A stretch of DNA of 64,000 bases from Altererythrobacter sp. CAU 1644 (GCF_029623755.1 NZ_CP121106.1:1375001-1439000); one strand, 5' to 3'. Positions 26,174 to 35,427 are shown, counted from the first letter of the stretch. Notes: a model not told the origin generated them from the sequence alone. Translations and numbers: made by a program.

Positions 26174-27577
26174 ATGAAGCACGATTTTCACCCGACCGTT
26201 CTGCGCGAATACGACATCCGCGGGATCATTGGCGAGACGCTCGGGCCCGACGACGCACGGGCGATCGGCCGCGGCTTCGCTACCTTGCTCAGCCGCGCCG
26301 GCGGTTCGAAGGTCGCGGTCGGGTTTGACGGGCGGGTGAGTTCGCCGATCCTCGAACACGCGCTGATCGAGGGGCTGACCTCGAGCGGCTGCGACGTGGT
26401 GCGGGTCGGCATGGGGCCAACCCCCATGCTCTATTACGCGGAGGCATCAGCCGAAGAGGTGGACGGCGGCATTCAGATAACTGGCAGCCACAATCCCGCC
26501 AATTATAACGGCTTCAAGATGGTATTTCAGGGGCGCCCCTTCTTCGGGGAGGACATCCAGACGCTCGGCCGGATGGCTGCCGAGGGCGACTGGATCGATG
26601 GCACCGGCGAAGTCGAGAACCGCGAGATCATGGGCGAGTATGTCGAGCGGCTGCTCGCCGGGCTCGATGGGATCGACCGCGATGCGCTCTCCTCGCTCAA
26701 GGTTGGCTGGGATGCCGGGAACGGTGCCGCCGGACCTGCGCTTGAGGCGCTCGCCGCGCGGCTGCCGGGGGAGCATCACTTGCTGTTCACCGAGGTCGAC
26801 GGCAATTTTCCCAATCATCATCCCGATCCCACTGTCGAAGCCAATCTGGAGGATCTGAAGGCGCTCGTCGCGGCCAAGCAGCTCGATTTCGGAGTGGCTT
26901 TCGATGGCGACGGCGACCGGATCGGCGCAGTCGACGGCGAGGGGCGTGTGATCTGGGGCGACCAGTTGCTGATGATCTATGCCGAAGACCTGCTCACGCG
27001 CCGCGGGAATGCGACGATTATTGCCGATGTGAAGGCCAGCCGCGCCCTGTTCGACCATGTCGCGAAATGCGGTGGCGAGCCGCTGATGTGGAAGACCGGC
27101 CACTCGCTGATTAAGTCCAAAATGAAGGAAACTGGTTCGCCGCTGGCGGGCGAGATGAGCGGACATGTGTTCTTCGCCGACACCTATTACGGCTATGACG
27201 ATGCGCTCTACGCGGGCGTGCGGCTGATCGCCGCGGCGGCGCGGCTGGGCAAATCGGTGACACAGTTGCGCGGCGAAATGCCCGCCATGCTCAATACGCC
27301 CGAGATGCGATTCCAGGTCGATGAGAGCCGCAAGTTCGCCGCGATCGAGGAAATTGCTGCGCGCATTGCTGCCAGCGATGCCGTGGCCGACACCACCGAT
27401 GGCGTGCGCGTCACGACGGACGACGGCTGGTGGCTGCTGCGCGCATCGAACACGCAGGACGTACTTGTCGCCCGCGCTGAGAGCGAAACCGAGGCGGGCC
27501 TCGGGCGCTTGCTGGTGCAGATCGACGAGCAACTGGCCCTGTCGGGCCTCGAGCGCGGCGAAAGCGTCGGGCACTGA
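26174..27577 (+). CDS. Phosphomannomutase/phosphoglucomutase
   Basis: An alpha-D-phosphohexomutase of 467 residues (ManB/AlgC/PgmG type) that supplies mannose-1-phosphate or glucose-1-phosphate for polysaccharide and lipopolysaccharide synthesis. It shows the phosphoserine loop ITGSHNPANYNGFK near residue 100, the metal loop FDGDGDRIGAVD near residue 240, the sugar-binding GEMSGH and the C-terminal phosphate-binding RASNTQ. The start ATG 26174 opens at MKHDFHPTVLREYDIRG, the usual N-terminus; the frame is open further upstream without similarity. Confidence 0.94.
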   Translation: MKHDFHPTVLREYDIRGIIGETLGPDDARAIGRGFATLLSRAGGSKVAVGFDGRVSSPILEHALIEGLTSSGCDVVRVGMGPTPMLYYAEASAEEVDGGIQITGSHNPANYNGFKMVFQGRPFFGEDIQTLGRMAAEGDWIDGTGEVENREIMGEYVERLLAGLDGIDRDALSSLKVGWDAGNGAAGPALEALAARLPGEHHLLFTEVDGNFPNHHPDPTVEANLEDLKALVAAKQLDFGVAFDGDGDRIGAVDGEGRVIWGDQLLMIYAEDLLTRRGNATIIADVKASRALFDHVAKCGGEPLMWKTGHSLIKSKMKETGSPLAGEMSGHVFFADTYYGYDDALYAGVRLIAAAARLGKSVTQLRGEMPAMLNTPEMRFQVDESRKFAAIEEIAARIAASDAVADTTDGVRVTTDDGWWLLRASNTQDVLVARAESETEAGLGRLLVQIDEQLALSGLERGESVGH

Positions 27578-27604
27578 TCCAAATTCTCGGAGGGACAACT
27601 CACC

Positions 27605-28402
27605 ATGATCCGCAAATCAATCCTGGCCCTTGGCGCCGGTCTCGCACTGGCCACCCAGCCGGTCGCGGCCCAGGACGAACCCGATGCCGAAGCCTTCGCC
27701 GCGCTCAGCGAGATGTTCAAAGTCGAACCGCTGACCGCCGAGCAGCAAGCGCGCTTGCCGCAGGCCCAGGCAATCATCGAGCGGATGATTCCCGAAGGCG
27801 CGATGGGCGAGATGATGGGATCGATGTTCGACGGGATCATGACGCCGATCATGGAAATGGCGACCAAGGCGCCGCGCGGCGACGTGGCCAAGCAATTGGG
27901 GGTCACGCCCGCCGAACTCGAAATGAGCGACGAGGAGCTCGTCGAACTGGCCGATATGCTCGACCCGATCCGCGAGCAGCGCAACGCCCGCTTCCTTGAG
28001 GTCATGCCCGCGATCATGGGGGAAATGATGACCGCGATCGAGCCGACCATGCGCAAGGCGATGGCAGAGGCCTATGCCGTCTATTTCGACGAGCGGGAAC
28101 TGGCCGACATCGATGCCTTCTTCTCGACCCAATCGGGGCTGTCCTTCGCGCGCAAGAGCTTCACCATGTCGAGCGACCCACGCGTGGTCGGCGGAATGAT
28201 GGAGGCGATGCCAGCGATGTTTGCGTCGATGGCGACCATCGAGGCGCGAATGGAAGAGGCCACCGCCGATCTGCCGCCGGTGCGCGACTTCGCGCAGCTT
28301 TCGGCAGCCGAACGCAAACGGGTGGTCGAGCTGACCGGCTTCAGCGAAGCGGAGCTGCGCGAATTCCAGGCGGCCGCAGCCTCGATGGAAGCGTCGGAAT
28401 AG
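27605..28402 (+). CDS. Exported DUF2059-like protein
   Basis: A 265-residue protein with a cleavable signal peptide (cut expected after VAAQ near residue 23) and a methionine-rich helical body. The segment YAVYFDERELADIDAFFST near residues 158-176 is characteristic of DUF2059 proteins, whose function is not known. The sequence MGEMMGSMFDGIMTPIMEMA is unusually rich in methionine. GGAGGG precedes the ATG at normal distance. It is sandwiched between a sugar mutase and a crotonase without an obvious link. Confidence 0.75.
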   Translation: MIRKSILALGAGLALATQPVAAQDEPDAEAFAALSEMFKVEPLTAEQQARLPQAQAIIERMIPEGAMGEMMGSMFDGIMTPIMEMATKAPRGDVAKQLGVTPAELEMSDEELVELADMLDPIREQRNARFLEVMPAIMGEMMTAIEPTMRKAMAEAYAVYFDERELADIDAFFSTQSGLSFARKSFTMSSDPRVVGGMMEAMPAMFASMATIEARMEEATADLPPVRDFAQLSAAERKRVVELTGFSEAELREFQAAAASMEASE

Positions 28403-28423
28403 AACAACAGAGAAGGAAGCCCC

Positions 28424-29095
28424 ATGTCGATCACCCTCTCCATCAGCGATGACATTGCCACGATCACGCTCGACGATGGCAAGGCCAATGCGATCAACCC
28501 GGAATGGCTCGACCAGTTTCTCGAGCGCTTCGGCGAGGCTGAGAAGGGCGCGAAGGCGATCGTCATCGCCGGACGCGAGGGCGTGTTCAGCGGCGGGTTC
28601 AATCTCAAGTGGATGCCCACGGCCACGGCCGAGGAGATGGGCGGATTGCTCGATACGGCGGGCGAGCTGTGCTGCCGGGTCTATGGCAGCCCGCGCCCGG
28701 TGGTCGCCGCCTGCACCGGCCATGCAATCGCGATGGGGCTGTTCTTGCTGCTGAGCTGCGACACGCGGATCGGCGCGCAGGGCGAATTCCGCTTCGGCGC
28801 CAACGAGACGCTCAATGGGATGAACTTGCCGGTCTTCGCGCAGGAGATGTGCAGGGCGCGGCTCGACTCGACCAAGCTGACGCTGCTCGTCACCCAGGCC
28901 TATATGTACGGGCCGGAAGAGGCGCTCGCTTTTGGCGCGCTCGACAAGATCGTCGAACCGGCCGAGGTGATCGCGACGGCGCAGGCCACGGCGCGCCTGC
29001 TCGCACAACTGCCGGGCGGCGCCTACGGCTGGAACAAGCAGGCCATGAACAGCGCGACCATCGAGCGTATTCGCGCGACCACCAACGGCTACTAG
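28424..29095 (+). CDS. Enoyl-CoA hydratase/isomerase family (crotonase) protein
   Basis: A 223-residue crotonase-fold protein, somewhat shorter than the usual 255-260. The oxyanion-hole segment REGVFSGGFNLKW is near residue 48 and the second segment HAIAMGLFLLLSCDTRIGAQG near residue 103. The catalytic-glutamate region reads GANETLNGMNLP. It could hydrate or isomerise an enoyl-CoA; substrate is unknown. An AGAAGGAAG ribosome-binding site lies before the ATG. Confidence 0.87.
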   Translation: MSITLSISDDIATITLDDGKANAINPEWLDQFLERFGEAEKGAKAIVIAGREGVFSGGFNLKWMPTATAEEMGGLLDTAGELCCRVYGSPRPVVAACTGHAIAMGLFLLLSCDTRIGAQGEFRFGANETLNGMNLPVFAQEMCRARLDSTKLTLLVTQAYMYGPEEALAFGALDKIVEPAEVIATAQATARLLAQLPGGAYGWNKQAMNSATIERIRATTNGY

Positions 29096-29116
29096 CGCTG
29101 CCCGGAGATTTGCCGC

Positions 29117-31597
29117 ATGGATTGCGGCATGCCGCGCGAAGGGCTTCCCTCGGAGATAAGTGACTGGTTTTCCAGCCGTGGCTGGCGCGTGCGGCGGCAT
29201 CAGGCGGACATGCTCGAGGCTGCGGACAAGGGGCAGCACGCACTGCTGGTGGCGGATACTGGCGCGGGCAAGACGCTCGCGGGCTTCCTGCCGACGCTGG
29301 CCGATTTCTGCCCCTCGCGGCTGGACGGAGCGAAGCCACCCGACGGGTTGCACACGCTCTATGTTTCGCCCCTCAAGGCGCTGGCGCATGACGTGCAGCG
29401 CAACCTGCTCACCCCGGTCGAGGAGATGGGGCTACCGATCCGGATCGAGACGCGCAGCGGCGATACGCCATCGGATCGCAAGAAACGCCAGCGGCTGAAA
29501 CCGCCCAATGTGCTGCTGACCACGCCCGAAAGCCTCTCGCTGCTGCTGTCCTACCCCGACAGTTTCGAGATGTTTCGCGGCCTGAAACGCGTGGTGGTGG
29601 ACGAGGTCCATGCCTTTGCCACCGGCAAGCGCGGCGACCTGCTCGCGCTCGCGCTGACACGCCTGCAGGCGATCGCGCCCGAGATGCAGCGCGCGGCCTT
29701 GTCGGCAACCGTGGCCGATCCAGAGGGGTTCCGCGCCTGGCTCGCGCCCTGGGGAGATCTGGACGCGGTCGAACTGGTCGACGGCGAGAAGGGGGCGGAA
29801 CCGCAGGTCGAGATCCTGCTGCCCGACGAAGAACGCGTGCCCTGGGGCGGCCATGCCGGGCGCTGGGCGATCCCGCAGCTGTACGAGGAGATTCGCCGCA
29901 ACCAGACCACGCTGATCTTCACCAATACGCGCTTCCTCGCCGAGTTCATCTTCCAACTGCTGTGGGACATCAACGAGGACAACCTCCCCATCGGCATCCA
30001 TCACGGCTCGCTCGCCAAGGAGGCGCGGCGCAAGGTCGAAGGCGCGATGGCGCGGGGCGAACTGCGTGCGCTGGTCTGCACCGCCAGTCTCGATCTCGGG
30101 GTCGACTGGGGCGACATCGACTGCGTGGTGCAGATGGGCGCGCCCAAGGGGTCGTCGCGCCTGCTGCAACGCATCGGCCGGGCCAACCACCGGCTCGACC
30201 AGCCGAGCCGCGCGATCCTCGTCCCCGGCAATCGCTTTGAATTCCTCGAGGCCACGGCGGCCAAGGACGCAGTCGACGATGGCCAGCGCGACGGCGAGGA
30301 TTTCCGCCCCGGCGGGCTCGATGTGCTCGCCCAGCATGTCATGGCCTGCGCTTGCGCCGGGCCGTTCCACGAGGACGAGCTCCACCGCGAAGTGAGAAGC
30401 TCGCTCGCCTATGCCTGGGTCGAGCCGGAGGATTGGCAGCGCGTGCTCGGCTTCGTCGAGAACGGCGGCTACGCGCTCAAGGCCTATGACAAGTTCAAGC
30501 GGATCGTCCGCGACCGAGAAGGCGTGTGGCGGCTGACCCATCCCGAGCATGCGCAACGGCACCGGATGAACGCCGGGATCATCGTCGATAGCGAGATGCT
30601 GACCGTGCGCTTCCGAAACGGGCGCAATCTCGGCAAGGTCGAGGAGCGCTTCGCCGCGACGCTTTCGCCGGGCGATACCTTTTTCTTTGCCGGGCTGAGC
30701 CTCGAGGTCGAACAGATCAAGGATATGGACGTCGTGGTGCGCGCGGCGAAGAAGAGCGCCACCATCCCCTCCTACGGCGGCCAGCGGCTGCCGATCTCGA
30801 CCCATCTGGCCAGCCGCGTGCGCGAAATGCTGGTCGACCGGGCGGGCTGGGCGCGGTTCCCCGACGACGTGCGCGAATGGCTAGAAGTGCAGGACTGGCG
30901 CAGCCAGATGCCGGGGCCGGGGATGCTGCTGGTCGAGAGCTTTCCGCACGCGAAGAAGCACTACAGCGTTTACTACACTTTCGAAGGGTGGAACGCGAAC
31001 CAGAGCCTCGGCATGCTGATCACGCGGCGGATGGAGGATCGCGGGCTGCAACCGGGCGGCTTCGTCGCCAATGACTATTCGCTTGCGGTGTGGGGCCTGA
31101 AGCCGGTCACGGATCCGGCGCCGCTGCTGTCGCCCGACATCCTGGCGCATGAATTCGTCGAATGGGTGCAGGAAAGCTATTTGCTCAAGCGTGCCTTCCG
31201 CGAAGTGGCGGTGATCGGCGGGCTGGTCGAGCGCCAGCACCCGGGCAAGCGCAAGACCGGGCGGCAGGTCACCTTCTCGACCGACCTGATCTACGACGTG
31301 CTGCGCAAGTATGAGCCCGACCACGTCTTGCTAGAGGCGGCCTGGGCCGATGCCCGCGCGCGGATGACCGATGTCGGGCGGCTTGGCGACCTGCTCGAAC
31401 GTTCGGAGCGCGAGCTGGTCCATGTCGAGCTCGAGCGCGTGTCACCGCTTGCGGTCCCGGTTATGACGATGATCGGGCGCGAGGCAGTCCCGCAGGGCGC
31501 GGTCGACGAAGAGCTATTGCTCGAGGCGGAGACGCTGGCGGGCGAGGCGATGCGGGTCGAGGAGCGGCCAGCTTCGGAAGGCGACAACGATCAGTAG
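29117..31597 (+). CDS. Lhr-family DEXH helicase (ligase-associated DNA damage response type)
   Basis: An 826-residue superfamily 2 helicase. Walker A is ADTGAGKT (residues 46-53), the DEXH box is VVVDEVHAF near residue 158, and motif VI appears as QRIGRANHR near residue 353. A C-terminal DUF4145/Lhr-type winged-helix and metal-region follow. The length matches the bacterial Lhr-like helicase often encoded with an ATP-dependent DNA ligase, an exonuclease and a phosphoesterase. None of those partners is adjacent here, so the functional label is by family only. The stop overlaps the convergent ExbD-like gene by 7 nt. Confidence 0.88.
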   Translation: MDCGMPREGLPSEISDWFSSRGWRVRRHQADMLEAADKGQHALLVADTGAGKTLAGFLPTLADFCPSRLDGAKPPDGLHTLYVSPLKALAHDVQRNLLTPVEEMGLPIRIETRSGDTPSDRKKRQRLKPPNVLLTTPESLSLLLSYPDSFEMFRGLKRVVVDEVHAFATGKRGDLLALALTRLQAIAPEMQRAALSATVADPEGFRAWLAPWGDLDAVELVDGEKGAEPQVEILLPDEERVPWGGHAGRWAIPQLYEEIRRNQTTLIFTNTRFLAEFIFQLLWDINEDNLPIGIHHGSLAKEARRKVEGAMARGELRALVCTASLDLGVDWGDIDCVVQMGAPKGSSRLLQRIGRANHRLDQPSRAILVPGNRFEFLEATAAKDAVDDGQRDGEDFRPGGLDVLAQHVMACACAGPFHEDELHREVRSSLAYAWVEPEDWQRVLGFVENGGYALKAYDKFKRIVRDREGVWRLTHPEHAQRHRMNAGIIVDSEMLTVRFRNGRNLGKVEERFAATLSPGDTFFFAGLSLEVEQIKDMDVVVRAAKKSATIPSYGGQRLPISTHLASRVREMLVDRAGWARFPDDVREWLEVQDWRSQMPGPGMLLVESFPHAKKHYSVYYTFEGWNANQSLGMLITRRMEDRGLQPGGFVANDYSLAVWGLKPVTDPAPLLSPDILAHEFVEWVQESYLLKRAFREVAVIGGLVERQHPGKRKTGRQVTFSTDLIYDVLRKYEPDHVLLEAAWADARARMTDVGRLGDLLERSERELVHVELERVSPLAVPVMTMIGREAVPQGAVDEELLLEAETLAGEAMRVEERPASEGDNDQ

Positions 31598-32112
31598 AAA
31601 TACGGCGAACATTCCGCGCTTTGCGCCGGCAGAGGTTCCGCTAGATCAGGGGCGACTTCGAATCTGCGGTACCGCGCGGTTTCGGCAAACCGAAAGCATC
31701 TATCGACCAGGCCTTCGCGGCGGATGATGTCCATCACTTCAAGCGCACGCTCGTAAGATGCGTCCGCGTCCGGGTGGAACAGCAAGGCAGGTTGCGGAGA
31801 ATCGTCGTACGTACCTGCCAGGATCAAGGCCAGTTCGCTGTCCGAGACGACAGTGCCGTTCCAGCGCGTTGTGTCGTCCGCCGCAATGGTGACGCGGTTG
31901 TAGGTGGGTGTCAGCACATCGAGAAAATCGGGTGGCGGGGGCGCGGGAAGCTGGACCAGCAAGGCATGCCGGGGATTGACGTAGACGCCCATCAGCAGCG
32001 CGGCCCCGATCAACCAGATCGACGCGAGCGGTGCGAGGCTCGGGCGCCACAGCGGCGGCTCCCGATGCAACTGGCTGATCGCCGCGCGGCGCCGCCCCAC
32101 GAACCTTTTCAT
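31591..32112 (-). CDS. Degenerate ExbD/TolR-like protein
   Basis: A 173-residue protein with one hydrophobic helix near residues 27-47 (LASIWLIGAALLMGVYVN) and a periplasmic part that still resembles its neighbours: RWNGTVVSDSELALIL parallels the WNGNPIDAGQLRTLL segment of ExbD, and ASYERALEVMDIIRREG parallels ASYDLSAKVLNIIK. It lacks the NxTPxIDVLLVL helix and the proton-carrying aspartate that defines functional ExbD. The ATG overlaps the stop of the upstream ExbD gene as ATGA. It may be a structural or regulatory partner rather than a motor subunit. Confidence 0.75.
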   Translation of the reverse strand: MKRFVGRRRAAISQLHREPPLWRPSLAPLASIWLIGAALLMGVYVNPRHALLVQLPAPPPPDFLDVLTPTYNRVTIAADDTTRWNGTVVSDSELALILAGTYDDSPQPALLFHPDADASYERALEVMDIIRREGLVDRCFRFAETARYRRFEVAPDLAEPLPAQSAECSPYFY

Positions 32113-32543
32113 CGGTCGAAATTCCTGTGCCGTTCGTTTCCGACAAAGGCGAAGTTCTTCGCGCCGGCATCCTTGATCAGCGCGATGGTCTTCGCCGAGG
32201 TGTCGTAGCTTGCGAGCGGATCGGGCTCGAAGCGCAGCACCGGTCGGGTGGGCAGCGCGCTGGCATAACCAACCTGCGCCTTCAGGCGATCGCGCGAAAC
32301 GGGTTCACCGTTCCAGAATAGCCGGTCGCCTGCGTCAATGACGACAGTATTGCCTTCGCTGTGGCTGAAGCATCCCGGGCACGGTCCGGGCAAGTCGATC
32401 TCGGTCTTATGGGTCGCGATCGGCACCACCATGATCAGCATGATAATGAGGACCAGCAGGACGTCGATGAAGGGGGTGACGTTCATCTCGGACATCGGCC
32501 GTGCGCGGGCGTAGATGTCGGGGCGGCGATAGGTCGTCGGCAT
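32109..32543 (-). CDS. exbD: ExbD/TolR biopolymer transport protein
   Basis: A 144-residue ExbD with the intact helix NVTPFIDVLLVLIIMLIMVV near residues 20-39, including the aspartate that relays protons. The periplasmic domain carries an unusual PCPGC cysteine pair right after the helix. The start is ATG 32543; the frame is open further upstream but without similarity. It begins a two-gene unit downstream of the terminator at 32681-32704, so it is probably transcribed apart from the tonB operon, from a promoter in 32544-32680. Confidence 0.88.
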   Translation of the reverse strand: MPTTYRRPDIYARARPMSEMNVTPFIDVLLVLIIMLIMVVPIATHKTEIDLPGPCPGCFSHSEGNTVVIDAGDRLFWNGEPVSRDRLKAQVGYASALPTRPVLRFEPDPLASYDTSAKTIALIKDAGAKNFAFVGNERHRNFDR

Positions 32544-32680
32544 TGCAACTCTCCCACTGCAATAATGCAATGTTATATCACAACGCCTCGTTGGGCAAGA
32601 AGAGCTTGATTGCGGCTGGCGGGAGCTTTCCTGTGTTCCAACTGAAGCGAGAATTGCGCCCTTGCTCTTGGGCAAAGAAA

Positions 32681-32704
32681 AAGGGGCGGATCGCTCCGCC
32701 CCTT
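32681..32704 (-). terminator. Rho-independent terminator of the tonB-exbB-exbD-exbD operon
   Basis: A perfect 10-bp stem AAGGGGCGGA/TCCGCCCCTT with a 4-nt loop. On the minus strand it is followed by a T-rich run (TTTTTCTTT), so it ends transcription coming from tonB. It stands 28 nt after the stop of the second exbD. Confidence 0.88.
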
Positions 32705-32732
32705 CTCGCTATTCGATAGTGATCCGCTGCGC

Positions 32733-33179
32733 TTACTGGACGCCGCCGATCGAGCCGAACTGACGATACTTCTCGTTGCCGACGAAACCGAACTTGGTCA
32801 CGCCCGAGGCCTTGATGATGTTGAGCACCTTGGCCGAGAGATCGTAGCTCGCGAGCGCTTCCGGTTCGAACTGCAGTTCGGGCTCGACCGCCATCTGGGT
32901 CGATTCCGCCAGCAGCGTGCGCAGCTGCCCGGCATCGATCGGGTTGCCGTTCCAGAGAATTTCGTTGGTCTGAGTCAGAACCAGCTTGTTCTTGATCGGC
33001 TCGACGATCACGTCGGGTGGGGTCGGGCTCGGCGCAGGAAGGTCGATATCGACCGAGTGCGTCGCAACCGGGATGGTGATGATGAACATGATGAGGAGAA
33101 CGAGCAGGACGTCGATCAACGGCGTCATGTTCATTTCCATCATCGGCGAGCCATCATCCTTGCCGCCTGCCATTGCCAT
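32733..33179 (-). CDS. exbD: ExbD biopolymer transport protein
   Basis: A 148-residue ExbD. The helix MTPLIDVLLVLLIMFIITIPV near residues 18-38 contains the conserved aspartate, and the periplasmic domain contains the IDLPAPSP and WNGNPI segments shared with the gene at 32109-32543. It energises TonB-dependent uptake with ExbB using the proton gradient. It lies 32 nt downstream of another exbD and is the last gene before the operon terminator. Confidence 0.93.
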   Translation of the reverse strand: MAMAGGKDDGSPMMEMNMTPLIDVLLVLLIMFIITIPVATHSVDIDLPAPSPTPPDVIVEPIKNKLVLTQTNEILWNGNPIDAGQLRTLLAESTQMAVEPELQFEPEALASYDLSAKVLNIIKASGVTKFGFVGNEKYRQFGSIGGVQ

Positions 33180-33211
33180 GGTGTGTTACTCCTGTTTCTC
33201 TGCCGGCCCGG

Positions 33212-33742
33212 TCAGATGCCTGGTTCGACCGGGTTGGAGATGAAGCCGACCGTAGGGTAGCCAGCAGCCTGGATGTTGTAGATCGCACCGGCGACACAGC
33301 GCCATGGCGCGTTCACGTCACCGCGAATGTGCACCTGCGGGATCGCCTCGGGATCTTCCATGATCGCTTCCGCGCCACCGGCGCGCTGCACGATCGCGTC
33401 GAGACGTTCGAATGCCTGGTCGTAGAGCTCTTCCGAGGTCACCGGGGTCACGTTGTTGAAGTAGACCCGGCACTCTCCATTGCGAGTCGCACCTTCGAAC
33501 CCAGGTTCACCAGCGCTGCGGCCGTTCGCATCCGTCGTGCTCACAGTCAGCAGCAGGTTCTCGACCTTGTCCTTCGACTCCACCGACTCCATGACGGGGA
33601 TCTCGAGCTTCTCGATCGTCTGGATCGCCACCGGAACCGCGATGAGGAAGATGATCAGGAGCACCAACATCACGTCCACGAGCGGCGTGGTGTTGATGTC
33701 TGACATCGGGGTCTCTGCCCCGCCTCCCATCTGAATGGCCAT
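33212..33742 (-). CDS. exbD: ExbD biopolymer transport protein
   Basis: A 176-residue ExbD with the helix NTTPLVDVMLVLLIIFLIAV near residues 17-36 carrying the conserved Asp. It has a longer periplasmic domain than its neighbours, with a cysteine in RNGECRVYFN and another in APWRCVAGAI that could form a disulfide. It follows exbB by 78 nt. Having two ExbD proteins after ExbB is common in sphingomonads and xanthomonads, where they may serve different receptors. Confidence 0.93.
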   Translation of the reverse strand: MAIQMGGGAETPMSDINTTPLVDVMLVLLIIFLIAVPVAIQTIEKLEIPVMESVESKDKVENLLLTVSTTDANGRSAGEPGFEGATRNGECRVYFNNVTPVTSEELYDQAFERLDAIVQRAGGAEAIMEDPEAIPQVHIRGDVNAPWRCVAGAIYNIQAAGYPTVGFISNPVEPGI

Positions 33743-33820
33743 TGCTAAATCCTATCCGTAAAACTTCGCCAATTTCTGCGGATGCGGGGGCGACACGTGG
33801 CCGCCCCCGTCATCGACGGA

Positions 33821-34594
33821 TCAGGCCTTCGGGGCCGCAGCCGGAGCAGCAGCAGGCTTGGCAGCGGTCTTGGCCGCCGGAGCAGCCACGACAGCGGGCT
33901 TCACCGCACCGTTCGAGTTGAAGTAGGCCAGCAGTTCGGTCGAGAAACCGGTCAGGTTCTCGGCGATACGGCGATTGCGGCTCTGCAACCAGTTGTAAGC
34001 AAGCACGGCCGGAACCGCGACGAGCAGACCGATGGCGGTCATGATCAGTGCTTCACCAACCGGGCCAGCGACCTTGTCGATCGATGCCGAACCGGCGAGA
34101 CCGATGTTGATCAGGGCGCGGTAGATACCGATAACCGTACCGAGCAGACCGACGAAGGGAGCGGTCGCGCCCACGGTTGCGAGGAACGGGAGGCCGCCGT
34201 TCAGGCGTGCCATGATCGAATCTTCCGACCGCTGCAGCGAACCGTGCAGGTAGTCGTGGGCTTCGAGGCTGTCGGTCATCTTGGCAACGTCGTCGTTCGC
34301 CTTGTTGGCATCGTCGACGATCTGGCGCCACGCGCTGTTCTTCTCGAGCTTGGCCGCGCCGTCCTTGAGGCTCGGAGCGCGCCAGAAGTTGGTGCGCACG
34401 CCCTTGTACTGGCGCATGATCTTGTTCTGCTCGAGCAGCTTCGTGATCAGGATGTAGAACGAGCCGACCGACATGATAACCAGCACGCTGAAAATGAACC
34501 AGGCGATGGCACCGCCCTGTTCCATGGCTTCCCAAAACCCAAACTGGGTCTTGGGACCCGCTTCACCTGCTGCTGCAAGAAGTTCGATAATCAT
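33821..34594 (-). CDS. exbB: ExbB proton channel (MotA/TolQ/ExbB family)
   Basis: A 257-residue inner-membrane protein with three helices: IAWFIFSVLVIMSVGSFYIL near residue 30 and two within the MotA/TolQ/ExbB domain (LPFLATVGATAPFVGLLGTV near residue 134 and the AAPVGEALIMTAIGLLVAVP region near 180). With ExbD it forms the proton-driven motor for TonB. The C-terminal 25 residues are an alanine/proline/lysine-rich tail that is probably disordered. It follows tonB by 78 nt. Confidence 0.95.
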   Translation of the reverse strand: MIIELLAAAGEAGPKTQFGFWEAMEQGGAIAWFIFSVLVIMSVGSFYILITKLLEQNKIMRQYKGVRTNFWRAPSLKDGAAKLEKNSAWRQIVDDANKANDDVAKMTDSLEAHDYLHGSLQRSEDSIMARLNGGLPFLATVGATAPFVGLLGTVIGIYRALINIGLAGSASIDKVAGPVGEALIMTAIGLLVAVPAVLAYNWLQSRNRRIAENLTGFSTELLAYFNSNGAVKPAVVAAPAAKTAAKPAAAPAAAPKA

Positions 34595-34672
34595 TGCGAA
34601 TAGTCCTCTTAAAAAATTGTCCCCGTGAAACCCGGCTTTCGCGTCCGGCGAGCAGGGTTCAGATCAACGTCT

Positions 34673-35329
34673 TTAATTCAACCGGTACGTGATTGCGGTG
34701 GAATAGCTGTCCTGGATCGCATTGCCGGCGGCATCGAGCGCAGGATCGAATCGAGCGTAACGCTGCATGCCCTGGCAAGCGGCTTCGTCGAGAATGCTCG
34801 ACCCGCTCGACCGCGACACGCGGCAGCCGGCAACCCGGCCATCCGTTCCGACCGTCACGGTAACACCGACGGTACCCTGGATTTCCTCACGCAGTGCGCG
34901 CGAAGGATAGTTCTCCTGGATACGTGCAGCCCAGCGACCCTGACCCTTCGGCGACGCGCCTCGCGCCTTGGAAGGCGGCGGCGGGGGAGCCGGAGGTGCC
35001 GGCGGCGGTACCACCAGCGCCGGGGGTGCAGGCGGCGGAATCGTCGGCTGCGTTCGGATCGGCGGCGGTGCCGGCGCGATGTTGATCGGCGGCGGCGGTG
35101 CGACCGGCGGCGGCGGAGCCTGGTCAGGCTCTGGCGGCGGCGGCTCGTCCGGTTCTTCGGGGGGCGGTGGTTCCTCGATATCGACGGTAGTTACGCGCTC
35201 CACAACTTTCTTGGCTGCCTCGTAGGCGAGCCCGCTGATGAGTACGTAGCCGATACCCACATGAATCAACGCCACGATGATCAGAGCGATAATGCGGTTA
35301 CCGCTCATTTGTTGGTCAGCGTAGGCCAT
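34673..35329 (-). CDS. tonB: Energy transducer TonB
   Basis: A 218-residue TonB: an N-terminal membrane helix (IIALIIVALIHVGIGYVLIS, residues 13-32), a long proline-rich periplasmic spacer from about residue 50 to 135, and the C-terminal TonB domain that contacts receptor TonB boxes (GTVGVTVTVGTDGRVAGCRV). ATG 35329 gives MAYADQQMSGNR, the usual style in related proteins; a frame from 35374 would add 15 residues. It heads the tonB-exbB-exbD-exbD operon and presumably serves receptors such as that at 58677. Confidence 0.93.
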   Translation of the reverse strand: MAYADQQMSGNRIIALIIVALIHVGIGYVLISGLAYEAAKKVVERVTTVDIEEPPPPEEPDEPPPPEPDQAPPPPVAPPPPINIAPAPPPIRTQPTIPPPAPPALVVPPPAPPAPPPPPSKARGASPKGQGRWAARIQENYPSRALREEIQGTVGVTVTVGTDGRVAGCRVSRSSGSSILDEAACQGMQRYARFDPALDAAGNAIQDSYSTAITYRLN

Positions 35330-35427
35330 CCAGTCGCTTTCTCTCCATTTCCGAGTCGGACCGAAGCCCGACAATCATTCGCCGCAGAACCGAACCTGCG
35401 GGAATCCCAATCCATTTTCCTCCCTGG

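Noticed and set aside
27617..29389. Minus-strand open frame of 590 codons
   Set aside because: Antisense to the DUF2059-like and crotonase genes, both with good ribosome-binding sites and domains.
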